DNA from: Ursus arctos
Taxonomy: Eukaryota > Chordata > Mammalia > Carnivora > Ursidae
Assembly (NCBI RefSeq): GCF_023065955.2
Contig: NW_026622908.1
Span: 46,969,367 to 47,033,366 of the forward strand
Direction of reading: 5' to 3'
DNA: 64,000 nucleotides
Positions 24,520 through 35,794 of this stretch are shown here, piece by piece. Position numbers and translations under genes: made by a program. How positions within the stretch are numbered: position 1 is the first letter of the stretch; each line of letters begins with the position of its first letter. The notes beneath the pieces were generated by a model that was not told where the DNA came from, did not search any database, and worked only from the letters and a program-made list of their open reading frames with translations.

Positions 24520-24660
24520 CACTGTGGAAAGTTGGCCTAATCAATAAGGCCGCATGCTAAATAAATCACTTGAGGGGCTTAGAGCCGTGTTTTTGCAGCG
24601 GCTGTAATAATAATATTAATAACAATGCCCCTCAGAAACCTGGCAAAGGCTACACTTGTG
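24520..24660. promoter_or_regulatory. Strong candidate conserved element (NKX, SOX, homeobox-like sites)
   Basis: A sharply A+T-rich 140-base island. It contains TGTGGAAAG, CCTAATCAATAAGG, ATGCTAAATAAATCACTTGAG (CACTTGA is an NKX2-type core), TTTTTGCAG, and TAATAATAATATTAATAACAATG (SOX core AACAATG at 24621-24627). No repeat family explains it. It is the most enhancer-like block by composition in the left half of the window. Confidence 0.5.
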
Positions 24661-24664
24661 AGTG

Positions 24665-26635
24665 GGGGGGGCACGCTGGGGCCCCTGCCCCCCCTCTGTC
24701 TCTGCCCACCCACCAGGCCCTGAGGCCACCCAGGGCAGCGCACATGCTGGGGAGAGGGGGGCATCTGGGAAGACCCTCAGAGATACCCTGGCCAAAGGGG
24801 GCCAGAGGGGCAGGGGGGCAGGAGACGACGGGTGGAGGGGGGATCGAAGGGAAGGCGTGGGCCAGGGGCACCTGGGGAAGAGTGGGGACAGGTTCCCCGG
24901 AACAACCCCCCCACACACCTGCCAGGGCTCAGGGAGAGGTCTCACTCGCGATCATCCACGCGTTCTGTTCGCCCGTGACTGTCTCCATAGTCATAGGACT
25001 GGCAAGGCTGTGGGCCCGCGGTGAGCTCTGCCCTGGGTTGGGGTCGGATGGGCAGGCAGGAAGCCGGGACCCCGGCCCGGTGAGCACAGGGACTCAGCCG
25101 GATCCGGCCCGCTGGCTGGAAGGCTGAGCGTGACCCTCTCTCCGTGTAGGGCTGGGGCGGAGCCGCCAGCTGGCCCCATGGGCACACGGACGGCTCCAGG
25201 CGCCACAGGGCTAGGGTGAGGATCTGTGGTGGGTGTCCCGGCTCCAGACCCTCTGCAGGGGGCGTGAAGGCAGGACGCTCCCTCTCGGCCAGCCCCTCTT
25301 TCCCTGGCGCCCCCTCCTCTCCGCAGCCGCCCTCCCCAATGGGGGTCTCTTCACCTGACCTCATTCCCCCCTCACTCTCTACAACAGGTTCCCTGCCCAC
25401 CCACCCCACCTCCCTAAGACGAGGGGGTCCTGCCCAGGCTCAGATTTTGAGGCCGCAGATTCAGGCCGTGTTCTAGGGCCCCAGGGGAGGACTGGAGGGT
25501 CTTCACCCACTACACTCTGCTAGACCCCGTGAGACCACTGGGCCACCACCCGATTCTGGGGGCGGAGAGGGCCAAGCTGGCTGCGGGTGTTCAGAGTAAG
25601 TGCTGCGGGGTGGGGTGCGGAGGAAAGCGTGCCCAGGACCTGGACAGACCTGGATGATTTGGCCGGGGGAGCAGGGGGACCGGCCCCCGAGGCTTCTAGG
25701 AGGGAAGAGGGACCTCTGTGTGGGGCTTTGGAGCAAAGGACAGAGGAGACCGGGGGTCCCAGGGTCTCCCATGCCTGGCCCAGGGTGGCCCAGAGGGCAT
25801 CCCATGGGGGCTCCAGGGACAGGTAGGAGCCGGGCCAGCTGCCTACGCCCTGCCCAGTGGCCAGCTCTGCTCCCCAGGGCTGCAGATGAGAAGGCCAGGG
25901 GGCCGCTCTGTGCCCCGCTTCTGCCCAGCTGGTCCTGTCGGTGTCTGGGCCCTCGGGGTCTCTCCTAGCGGCCTCCCTTGTGAGGGCCCCGTGGCTTCCT
26001 GTCACGGGGGGGCAGCAGGGGGCACCAGCCAAGCTGACCGTCGGGCTAGAGAGCAGAGACCATGAGGGCAGCAGGTCCCTGGAGACAATGCTGAGGGGAA
26101 AGAGGCCTGAGGACAGAGGAAGATGGGAGAGGCGGTGTGCTCGGAGGGTCACTGGGGGACCAGGTGTGGGCAGGGGAGACCATGGGCAGCGGGCCTGGGG
26201 GGCAGGGAGGGAGGAGGGGTGAGCCGTCCAGCTTCAGGCTGGCTGAGTGCGATGGTCCCGGGCTTCGCTTTATTTGGAAACTGATTTCTGGGGGCCTAGG
26301 GGGTCCCCAGAGGACCCACTTGAGGGAGGGTTGTCTGTGCAGAGCACTGCTCTGGGAGCTGGTGTGGTGGTGGGGGCTGGCGGTGAGGACATCGAAGCCT
26401 CTCCTGAGTTCAAAGACGTCAGGGAGTAAAGGCCGTGGGCCCCCTTGCCCTCTGTTTAACCTCAGCCCCAAAAAGAGAAAAGGGAAGTGAAGGAGAAAAA
26501 TAAAGGCCCCCACCCCTCCATCTTCTGAGTGGGGAGAGGGTCCTAGCCGGGACTTTCCGAAGTGGGACCCCTCCCCCGTCTGCAGCAGTGACAGAAGACA
26601 CACAGTGTCCCCGGCCCGTCCCCACCCCCCCTGCA
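24665..26635. other. G+C-rich intergenic DNA containing a CTCF-like site
   Basis: No gene is supported. It includes the CTCF-like site at 26012-26026 and a small A+T-rich patch near 26265-26290 (CTTTATTTGGAAACTGATTTC). The 369-codon minus-strand frame at 26046-27155 is Pro/Ser-rich without a recognised domain. Confidence 0.5.
26012..26026 (+). promoter_or_regulatory. CTCF-like binding site
   Basis: GCAGCAGGGGGCACC matches the general CTCF core consensus (CCASYAGRKGGCRSY) at 14 of 15 positions by eye. It lies about 15.9 kb upstream of the H19 start. A CTCF site between IGF2 and H19 could act as a loop anchor, but occupancy cannot be seen in sequence. Confidence 0.6.
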
Positions 26636-26639
26636 ACCC

Positions 26640-26805
26640 CAAGCTCCACCACGTGAAAAATGAATTCCTTGTTTTATGATGAGAAGGGGGAGGGGGCACA
26701 GAGAGGGAGGGCGGTGGGGGGTGGGGGCGGACAGAAGGAGAAGGAGGGGAGAGGGGGAAGTAGAGAGGGGAAAGAAGTTCACGTTTTATCATTTTCCCTT
26801 CTCCT
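26640..26805. promoter_or_regulatory. Candidate conserved element with CACGTG E-box and two GTTTTAT motifs
   Basis: The left end has CCACGTGAAAAATGAATTCC (CACGTG at 26650-26655) followed by GTTTTATGAT. The right end has TTCACGTTTTATCATTTTCC. Between them lies a purine-rich G/A tract. Repetition of GTTTTAT next to ACGT at both ends suggests a bipartite element. Function is inferred. Confidence 0.4.
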
Positions 26806-26809
26806 GGTT

Positions 26810-28680
26810 TGAAGGCCCCCGCCTGGGCAAGGCCACACCCCAGGCTTAGCCTGGATGCCCACCCCTGGGCCTGGGGCCCAGCCAGGCAGGAAGAAGGGGG
26901 AGGGGAGAAGGGGCAAGGGGTGAGTCTAAACTGGCTATGGGCCCAAACAGCAGTCAAAGGCCAGAGTGGAGGAAATGCATAAGGAGAACCAGGGCTAGGG
27001 GGTGGGCGGCCAGGGTCCCAGCTGTCCTGTGGGGAAGGGGAACCCTGTTCCAGAGGGCATATGGAAATGGGGGCGGGGGGGGGCAGAGAGCAGGGGGGGT
27101 GTGGCCTTCTGGGTGAAGCAGGGCAGCCAGCACCAGGCCCTACAGTGGACTCCAAAGGGAGCTGAGGGGTGACCGCTAGGTGCTTGCAGCAGCCCAGGTA
27201 TGGCCAGCTTGGTCAAGGAGCTCAAAGCCCCAGGACCCTCCTTTCTTGGTACGAGGACCACAGGCCTGATAGGTGGTCAGGGGGCTCTCTAACGGGAATT
27301 TGCTCCCCGTGGACCCTCGCACGGTGCGCATCTCCAAGCCCCTTGGAGCCAGCAGCCTCCTCCCCAGCCCTCCACGCAGATGCCCCACAGGGACGGGGTT
27401 CATGCCAGAGCCGCCCCCCAGCACCCTGCAGCCCTAGGCCACGTGGGCACCCACAGCTGCACCTACACAGACCCAGCTGCTGCCCACTGGCCTTCAGATG
27501 GGCCTGAGCTGGGGTGGCTGGCCGACCAGGCCTGAGCCAGCAGACCTCCAGCAGGAGCTCAGAAGAGCCCCTCAGGGTCTGCAGTGGGAACCTGGCTCCC
27601 TATGGAGGCCCCGGGCCCCCTGCATCCAGGGAAGCTTCCCAGACAGGGCTGGGCCTCTCATTCCAGCAGAGACTCTGGCCGAGTTGCCCTGAAGGCCGGG
27701 CTCCCCAGGGCACAAGCAGATAATGCCCCTCAAAGCCCCATGTCCATGCCCCCCCCACCCCCCACCCCCACCTTCCCTCTGGCCCCAGCATCTCCGTGCA
27801 GAGAAGCATCAGGACAGAGCACTCTGAGAAGAAGTGGGCTGTGCCCACCGATGCCTGGGCTGCTGCTGGTGGTGCACGGGAAGGTGCCTGGGCTCTGGAC
27901 CCCGGAACGGAGCCGGGCATCCCCCAGCACAGCCTGGTTGTACGTGGGCCCGACTGGGCAGGCTGAGAAGACACTCAGAGGCTATCCCGTGGGGATGGCT
28001 GAAGCAGTCCAGATCCTGGGAACGTCCCAGGGGGAGGTGTGCTCCAAGTTGGGAAGGCTGGCCTCTGTCCCCACCCCTTCGGACGGCACTGGGCCCCAGC
28101 ACAGGGGTTTGGATGCCTTGAAGACGTGCGGTGTCAGGAGAGTGCCCTACCCCCAGGGCCTGGCCTACTTCCTGTCTATCCTGAGCCTCCTTTGAGAAGG
28201 GGTGCACCCTCTGTCACACCCTGAAACAGGCATGGAGTGAGGCGGGGAGAAGTGTGGCCCCTGCGGTTCTCCCCGCCAGCCCCAGGCAGCAGGGCCAAGC
28301 CAGATGCTGCAAGAGTGCCAGACGGCCTCTAAGGGTATCCTGTGAGCCCCCCTGCTCAGCCCAGTCCAAACCTCAGCAGAGCGGAGACCCCAGGCCCACC
28401 GTGGGCCGGCCCCTCCCGCGGAAGGAGAGAGAAGGGGGCAGACGGGGAGGGGCACAAGCACGGGCAGTGGGGCCTGCAGGGGCCCGAGCCCAAGCTGCTC
28501 CTCTGCCAGGAGACCCCAGGCTCATTGGAGCAGCCCATGCCCTTTGGGACCCTCCCAGTGGGACCTCCCGAGGATCCCTTCGGAGCGGCAGCCTTGCAGG
28601 TTCATGACATTGAACCCAACGGCCAGGAGGTTCCTCTGGAGACTGAGCTGTCCATGGAGGATGAGGAGGCTGGGGCCCCG
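26810..28680. other. G+C-rich intergenic DNA
   Basis: No gene, repeat or clear regulatory island is recognised. Short open frames appear in all directions. Confidence 0.5.
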
Positions 28681-28682
28681 AG

Positions 28683-29025
28683 GGGTGGCACAGACATTTA
28701 TTCTCTCGTAATCCTGGAGGCCGAAGCCTGAGGTCCAGGCATGGACAGAGCAGGGTCCCCCTGAGGCCCCTCTCCTTGTGTGTGGATGGCCGTGCTCTCC
28801 CTGGGTCCTCACGGGGTCGCCCCTCTATGTGTGTCTGTGTCCTGATGTCCTCCTCCTGTAAGGACCCCGGTCTCACGGGATCAGGGCCACCCCAGTGACC
28901 CCATTTTAGCTCAAGCACGTCTGTAAAGGCCCCAGCTCCAGATCTGGCCACATCCTGGGGTGCTGGGGTCAGGACTCCAGCACAGGAATCTGGGAGACAC
29001 AGTCCAGCCCATGACAGTCACTGTT
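28683..29025 (-). mobile_element. MLT1-like LTR (ERVL-MaLR), solo
   Basis: On the + strand it reads 'tttattctctcgtaatcctggaggcc...cctcctgtaaggacc...gggatcagggccacccc...gaccccattttagct...tgacagtcac', the reverse complement of the MLT1 LTR. No internal retroviral region flanks it, so it is a solo LTR, old and non-functional. The family assignment is from the remembered consensus. Confidence 0.75.
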
Positions 29026-29029
29026 TCAA

Positions 29030-29675
29030 GGAGAGTCACCCTAAAAGGCAGGAGAGGCTGCCACAGGGACAGGGGCAGGGAGGCAGGGACACCTTTGCCA
29101 AGGTCTGGGAAGTGGGGAACTTGGAAGTGACCTGAAGAGAGAAGGGGTGAACGAGCTTTGCCTTGGGGCCAGGGGGAATGACAGCCTTCCAGAACCTGGT
29201 CACTTGCCCCACTGGCCCAGACGCCCGAGCCCAGGTGTGCAAGCCAGGAGGGGAGGAGGCAGTGGGTGAGGGCTCCGTCTCGCCCAGGGGCTCAAGTGGA
29301 GGCCATCGCCCCCGAGCGAGGCCCCTGGACGGGAGTGGAGGGCCCTGGGGTCTGGGCGGGGTGACAGTGAGCATTTCCTTAGACAGGGTGATGGATGAGT
29401 GGGGGGACGCGTGGCTGGAAACAGTGTGGGAAGCGGCTTAGCCAGAGCCGGACGTCCAAGAGCCAGGAGAGGAGCCTGCACGTGCGCAGATGGCCCCCCA
29501 CCTCCCAACCCCCAGCCCCGGCCTCGGAGAGCCAGAGCTCTGACGCACGGTCACACAGGGCCGGCGCAGGACGCAGCGTGTGCCCCCGCCGAGTGTCCCC
29601 CCAGCAGCCCCCGTGCGTGGCCGTGTCTCTGCCTAATGGTCCCCATGTGAGCTCGGACAAGGGAAGTGAGTTAAG
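29030..29675. other. Intergenic DNA without a recognised feature
   Basis: No gene, repeat or regulatory island is recognised between the LTR and the element at 29.7 kb. Confidence 0.5.
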
Positions 29676-29679
29676 GCAG

Positions 29680-29790
29680 AAGTTCTCTCCAAAATAGCTC
29701 ATCAGCAAAGCCCAGATGGAAAAATCCGCCTCCATGGAGCGCCTTGGAATTGGAAATTATTTCTTTCTGGAAATATGCAGCGTGAGGGGT
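29680..29790. promoter_or_regulatory. Strong candidate conserved element (CArG-like and GGAAAT motifs)
   Basis: A 110-base A+T-rich island with CCAAAATAGC (near-CArG box, 29689-29698), CAGATGG (E-box, about 29713-29719), and GGAATTGGAAATTATTTC followed by CTGGAAATATGC. CArG plus E-box is typical of muscle enhancers, which would suit an IGF2-H19 mesodermal element. This is inference from motifs. Confidence 0.45.
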
Positions 29791-29799
29791 GAGGCAGAG

Positions 29800-32655
29800 G
29801 ACAGACCCTGGGTGTTCCTTGAGACAGACACTATTGAGCCCACATGCCACCAGCCCCCTCCTCCTTGTCCCCTCCTCCTGGCTGCCCCAACTCGGGGGTG
29901 TGGTGCAGGGGGTCCGAGCCCCGGCACGGGCTCAGGTGGGCTCCTTCCGCCCCAGACCCACAGAGATGCAGGGGCCGTTGACCTCCAAACCATACCGTCC
30001 GACGGCCACCTTCCAGAGTGACCCAAGCATGCCCCCACGATCCTCTCGGCCCCGACGCCCGTGCAGCCCATGAGCACGTTTCTACTGCCCCTGCCGCTTG
30101 GCGAGGGTGGCCGTGCCGGGTGGGGGCTCTCCTCCAGGCACCTGCAGGGGCCCAGACTCCTGCCATCTTGGGGCTCTGCGCTCCTGAGGATGCTGGAAAT
30201 TCCCACCTCCAGCTGGGGGTGGAGGGAGGGGAGGGAGGGTCCTTTAGGAAACTTAGGGGTCAGAAGTGGCACAATGTTTTCTGTTCACTTTTCCTGGGCC
30301 CACTCCGTCCTGTGGCCGAATCTACCCTGCACAGGAGCTGGAAGACGTGTTCCCGGGACTGGTCCTCGCTGGTCCCATCAGTGGCACCCCGCCCCCTGCA
30401 GCCCTGGTCTCTCTGCTCTCCCACCAGCCCCTGTCCTGTGCGTCCTGGCCTTCGGATGGGAACTTGGGAATGCACTGGGTCTGCTGTGGTGGGGGCTCCC
30501 ACAGCCTTCAAGTTCCAGAGGAGGCCGGCTCTGCCGATGGGGAGCCCTCCATCCCCGAGTCTGTCGTCAGGGAGCTTGCAGTCTGAGTGGGAGAAAAGGC
30601 TCAGGTGCGGGTCCCTAGGTGCCAAGTGTGGAGGGGAGGAGAGAGGCAGCCCCCACAGCAGGGGGCCACTCTGAGGGGCGGCCTGGGGGCTCCAAACGCA
30701 GCCTGCAAGTTGGGCCCTGTGCATGTTGACCAGAGCAGGCAGGCCCTGGCATGTATTTTGGGAAGGGAAACAGGGCAAGGGTCCCCGTCTTCTGGGTCAG
30801 CCTCAGGGGCCAAGGAAGATGGGGGTGGGGGGAGACAGAAGTGACTCTCAGCTAGGAGATGACCGTGGACCTTCCCTGGCCTTTCTAGCTCCAAACCCCA
30901 GACACGCAGTCGCAGCTTTCAGGAATGTCCTGTCCGTGGGGGGAGCTGCCAAGGAGGATGGACAAGGGCCCAGGAGTGGGGGCCCAGGCAGGTGGCCAGC
31001 CGCTCGGACACTTTCCTGGCTGAGGTCTGCGTCCCCCATGGACGTGGCTGTGAGGCTTTGGTGGGCTTGCATCTGGGGGTGCGGGAGAGAGTCCAGGCCC
31101 CTCAGGTTCCCACTTGGGGGGCCTGTGTCGAGATGTCTGAAATATTTGTTTTCTAAGGGATTAACTTCCAGATGAGTGTCGAAGAGGCCAGGAGCCATCG
31201 CTCTGGCTGCAGCAGGAAGGGCCTCCTTCCCTCTTGGATGCTGACCCAGGAAAGCATCATCTGTTCCCTGCAAGCTTCGGGACACATCCCCGTCCTCCCT
31301 TTGCACGTCTGCCCATCTGTCTATCCGACCACCCGTCCACCATTCGTTCATGGAACAAGCATGTCTGCAACGACCGCCCATGGCCAAGGGCTCAAGACCC
31401 CATCTGGTCAAGCACTCCTTTCTCACCAAGCAGAGAGCGAGGCGGCCCCCCGCCAGGGGCTCCGTGCTGCTCAGCCCTGGCATTCAGGGGTCCCTCCTCG
31501 TCCTGCAACCTGGCTCACAGACACCCGTGCATCCCAGCGCCTGTCCCAATGGAAGTGACGGTCCCAGATGGAGGCCGGGCCGTTGCCCCCCTCTGTCCTC
31601 TCTTCCCACCGCCCCCTTAGGGGTCTGGTACGGAGCGAGGGGGGCATGTGGCTCCTCCTGCCTGCGGGACGTGGCCGTGTGGGCGGGCTCTCCGTCCTTC
31701 CGTGGCTGGGCCCACTGGACTTCAGCGTCCCTGACTGAGATTCAAGATGGCGGCGGCCCCTGTGGGCATCAGCCGGGGGCTGCCTGCACCAGGCCGGTGG
31801 GGGAGGAGACCCAGAGAAGGGCTTGGATCGGGGCGGGTCTGACTGTGGTGGGCTGCGAACGTGTGCGGGGCGTGGGCCGGGGCCCAGGCATCGCCGGTCC
31901 CCAGCTTGCAGGCCACAGACACCCCACAAACCAACTGCGAGTTGGGTTGGCCCGCGCTTGCCTGGTGTTCCCTGGCGGAATCCAAGAGGACCTTCCGGAG
32001 GAGGAGCGTGCTTGGGGGTCAAGGAAGGAGGGATGGTGCTTGCTCTGGGGCCTCTCTCCTGGGCAACCAGCGTGGGCTTTCCTCTCAGTGGCTTCAGGCC
32101 TCTTGCTTAGTGGGCAGCTGGCTTCTCAGACACAGAAACCGTGAGGCTTCCTGACACCGTCTGTGAGGCTTCGCCACTGCCGGTACTGGTCAGAACACCC
32201 CAGATTCCAGGGCAGAGCAGGGCAAGGGCACAGGAAGCAGCAGGCCACCCAGGGGCCGGGGTTGCTGGGCCGTCCCTGTGCCCCAGTCAGAGAAGTGGGT
32301 GCTGCTGAGTCACGGGCAAATCCGGCCATCCGGCGACATGCAAGGCGGCCTCTCCACGCCAGTCCCTCTTGGACTGAGTATCTCGTCTTATCTCTCTTGT
32401 AACCACGAGATGAAGGAAGGATCAGGTCAGAAAACAGAACCACCCAACAGACAAACAAGGGGTTCTAGGGGATTGGCCCCTGTGCTGGGATGGGGCAGGC
32501 ACTCAGGGGATCGACAGACGGGAAGTGGAAGCAGGCAAGAGCCGCCAGACGCCACGAGGACACACACACTCACGTGGACAGTCTGGAGCCCAGCCCATCT
32601 CCTGCCACAGTGAATGGATTAGAGAGTCCCCCCAGCCACCCACAAATTCACGTCC
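29800..32655. other. Intergenic DNA
   Basis: No gene is supported. A small A+T-rich patch at 31130-31175 (TCTGAAATATTTG, GGGATTAACTTCC) may be a regulatory island; GGATTAA fits OTX/PITX-type homeodomains. Around 32390-32650 composition resembles the LTR-rich zone that follows, but no family was recognised. Confidence 0.45.
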
Positions 32656-32659
32656 ACCC

Positions 32660-33010
32660 AGAACTAGGAAAGTGACTTGCTTTGGACAAAGGGTTTGTGC
32701 AGGCAGTCACGCTAGAGGGGACAGCCCTGACCCGATGGCCATGTCCTTATGAGAGAAGAGGGAATTTGCACACAGACCCACAGACACAGGAGGGGCCACG
32801 TGACCACAGAGGCAGAGCTGGGGGAACACCTGGGGCCCTGGAAGCGGGAGGAGGCGGGAAGCCTCCTCCCCTGGGGCCTCCAGAGGCAGCACGGCCCTGC
32901 GACACCCTGATTTCAGGCTCTGGCCTGAAGAAGCAGGACAGAGTCCCTTTGCATCGGCTTCATGCACCCAGTTTGTGATGACCTGTCGTGGCAGCAGCCA
33001 CGGGAAGCAA
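32660..33010 (+). mobile_element. MLT1-like LTR (ERVL-MaLR)
   Basis: The stretch 'tccttatgagagaagagggaatttgcacacagac...ccacgtgaccacagaggcagag...tcctcccctggggcctccagaggcagcacggccctgcgacaccctgatttcaggc...cacccagtttgtgatgacctg' follows the sense MLT1 LTR order. The 5' end is indistinct. Confidence 0.7.
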
Positions 33011-33014
33011 GTGG

Positions 33015-33530
33015 GCCCCTCGAAGTTGAGGAGTGAGGGCGCCTGGCATGCACTGTGCCCCTCATACCAGGCCACGGACTCCGGGGACCAGAGGAGTGCC
33101 TGGTAGGACCTGGGGGCAGAGGCCCAGGTGCCAGTGGGCTGAGCGGCAGTGACAGGTCGGTGACAGGGTGCTCTAGTCTTCCCCAGGCCTGTGCCCACCT
33201 TCCCAATGCAAACACGGTGCGGCTTCCCTCCCCCAGGAACCTCGGCTGCTCCAGCCAGCTCGGCCACACTACAAAACCACGGCTGTGGCTGGAGCACGGA
33301 GACGTCTGGTCTCCCACTTCCGGCCTTTAGGCGGGAACGCTTCTGCCCACTGGGTCCAGGATTCTGGCCTGCCTGTGTCGTGCTCGAGCTAGGTTTCTGG
33401 GCCACAGGGAAGGATGTAGCATGGGCATGCTAGCTAGGCCATGAGATCCGTCTCCGGGACCTCTTCTGGGACCACTAGGACAGGAGCTGTCTCTCCGCCA
33501 CGAAGTCCATACCCATTTCTTGGAACAGCT
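33015..33530. other. Spacer between two MLT1-like LTRs
   Basis: About 500 bases with no recognised gene or repeat. The flanking LTRs are in opposite orientation, so they are not the two ends of a single provirus. Confidence 0.4.
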
Positions 33531-33534
33531 GGAA

Positions 33535-33905
33535 CAGGTGACCCCATGCCAGACGGCTGACACAGCAGGAATCGTCTCTTCCCGGTGCTGGAGGCTGGCA
33601 GCCTGAGGTCTAGGCAGGGGCACTAGGAAGGGTCCTGCCTGCCTCTTCCAGCTCTTGGTGGCCCCAGGTGTCCTTGAGGTGGTGGCCACGTCCCTCCAGC
33701 CTCTGTCTCTGTGGTCACGTGGCCTTGGCTTCTCTCTTGTAAGGACACCTATCATGGGGTTACGGTCCAGTTACGTAATCCACGATCCCATCTCAAGACC
33801 CTTAGCTGAAGCACCACTGTGAAGACCTTTTCCCAACAAGGACACACTCATAGATTTGGGAGATTGGGACATGGACAGGTCTTTTGGGGGCCACTGTCAG
33901 CTATC
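33535..33905 (-). mobile_element. MLT1-like LTR (ERVL-MaLR), inverted
   Basis: On the + strand 'gctgacacagcaggaatcgtctc...gtgctggaggctggcagcctgaggtct...ctcttgtaaggacacctatcatgggg...tctcaagacccttagctgaagc' is the reverse complement of the MLT1 order. Boundaries are approximate. Confidence 0.7.
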
Positions 33906-33909
33906 TACA

Positions 33910-34705
33910 GACTACCTGGGTGGGGGGTGGGCGTTGTAAGCCTGGAGCTGCCCGTGGCCTCCACGCCACAGCCTGGGGAGAGACAGCCTCCTTCACGCGA
34001 GGACGAATGAGCAGCGGGGCGCAGAGCTGCAGGGAGGTGTCTGGGGAACACCACTCTGCGGTCCAGCCTACCTGCTGAAGGCAGTCGAGCCAAGCTGCTA
34101 CCACTGCCACTGAGTCCGGTGGGGCTCTGGGCTGCTCACAGTGGGAGGAAGGAAAGGACCATCGGGGCTGCCTGGCTGCCTGGAGAGGGTCCCCAGGCGA
34201 CCGTCTAAGGACCTCCCCAACACCTGACCAGGCCACCCGTCTGCAGGACAGATGTCCATCCGCTGAGCCAGCCGACCTAGTCTGGGTCGTCCTAGCAGGA
34301 GTCAGAACAAGCAGGTGGTGCTTCCTGTGTGCGCCCCGGGCGCCAGGATGGGCCAGACTCAGTGCAGCAAGGGGGGCCGATTTCGGCTTGGCCACCTCCT
34401 CTCAGCTCGGCCCACCCTCCTGCCCCCAGGCCTCAGAAGGCCCCACCAGGTAGCCCTCCCTGGACACATCGTCTGTGGCCCCTGTCGGCAGCCGCCCTCA
34501 GGCTGTGTCTCTCTTGATCCTGCAGTCCCGTCCCCCGGCAGCCAGCTCTGCGCGCCCCCAGTGTCTGGTTGGCTCCGATGGAGGTGTCCTCGCGGCAATA
34601 GAGATGGCACTCGGGGCGTCCGGCAGGCGCCCTTGGCCCTCCCCAGCTGTAAGGCTGCCTCCTGTCTCGCTGCTCTGCACCCCCACACGGAGTTTCCATC
34701 TTGGG
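33910..34705. other. Intergenic DNA without a recognised feature
   Basis: No gene, repeat or distinct A+T-rich island is recognised. Confidence 0.45.
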
Positions 34706-34707
34706 GT

Positions 34708-35107
34708 CTGTCTTGGGCTGAATTGTGTCCCCTGTACATTCATATGTTGGCGTCCTAACCCCAGCCCCTCAGAATGGGACCGTATTTGGAGACGGGGTCA
34801 TAAGGGATCATCGATGAGGTTCTAGTGGCGTAGGGAGGGCCCTTATCCAATGTGGCCGTGTGCTTACAAGAAGGGAGTGACGCGGGGTAAGACCCAGACA
34901 CACAGGAAGACAGGGCAGAGGGGTGTGTCCGCAGGCCCACGGATGCAAGGACTCACCACCACTGGCCGCTGGGAGAGCCTCCAGAGGAACCATCCCCACT
35001 GACGCCCTGATCTCTGGCTTCTGGCCTCCAGAGCTGTGAGGGAGTCCCTCCCGGCTATTCGAAGGCACCCAGGCCATGGGGCTTCCTTATGGCAGCTCCA
35101 AGGCACC
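34708..35107 (+). mobile_element. MLT1-like LTR (ERVL-MaLR), near full length
   Basis: Begins 'gggctgaattgtgtcccc', continues 'cattcatatgttggcgtcctaacccc', 'cctcagaatgggaccgtatttggagacggggtc', 'cttatccaatgtggccg', 'cctccagagctgtgaggg' and ends near 'cttatggcagctcc'. This is the whole MLT1 LTR order in sense orientation. It is the clearest of the four copies. Confidence 0.85.
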
Positions 35108-35109
35108 AG

Positions 35110-35770
35110 TACAGGCCCAGGCTGGCGGCCCCAGCCGGCACCATCTGTGCCCTGCTCCCCCTGCCAGCGGCGAGAGGACACGGCAGTGTGCGCCCGGACA
35201 GGTGACCTGCTCAGCACTCCGTCACGTGGCCACACCTAGCTGCAAGGGAGGCTGGTAAGTGTAACAGTACAGCAATTAGCATCCAGAAGCTTCTAACAGA
35301 AGACCCTGTTGGTCCATAAGGAGGGAAGGGGGGGGACAGCTGGCAGTCTGCGGAGTGGGGGCTAGACCAGCTATCTCTGCAGCCCACCCAACAGACGTCT
35401 GCCCCCACCCCCACTGCAAGTCGCTCTGTGCCAACGTGCTCTGAACGCAAGGCTGTTGCGGGAGGCAGCAGATCTGGGGGAGGTGGAGGACGGACGTGAG
35501 AGCCCTGGGCACCGCGTGCTTGAGTGTCAGACAAGAAAGTTTGGGTTTGCCTGAAGAAAGCCCTCACGTTTCCACTGGAACTGTGCACACACCGATAGCG
35601 TGGGCTTGGGGTAGAGCGAGGCTGCAGGGGGAGGGATTGCGGTGGGTCTACGGGGACCAGGGACCAGGGCGTGTCCAGGTGGCAGCTGAGGAAGAGGAGA
35701 AAACGTTTATAAGCAGGAGCAGAAGAAGGCAGAAGCCAGGGGTCGAGGAGGTCTTAGAACCTATTCAGGG
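35110..35770. other. Intergenic DNA without a recognised feature
   Basis: No gene or repeat is recognised. Composition is moderate. Confidence 0.4.
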
Positions 35771-35794
35771 AAAAATATGCAGGTGTCTGGGGTG

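Noticed and set aside
26046..27155. 369-codon minus-strand open frame
   Set aside because: Its Pro/Ser-rich composition comes from the purine-rich + strand tract. It shows no domain and no splice context.
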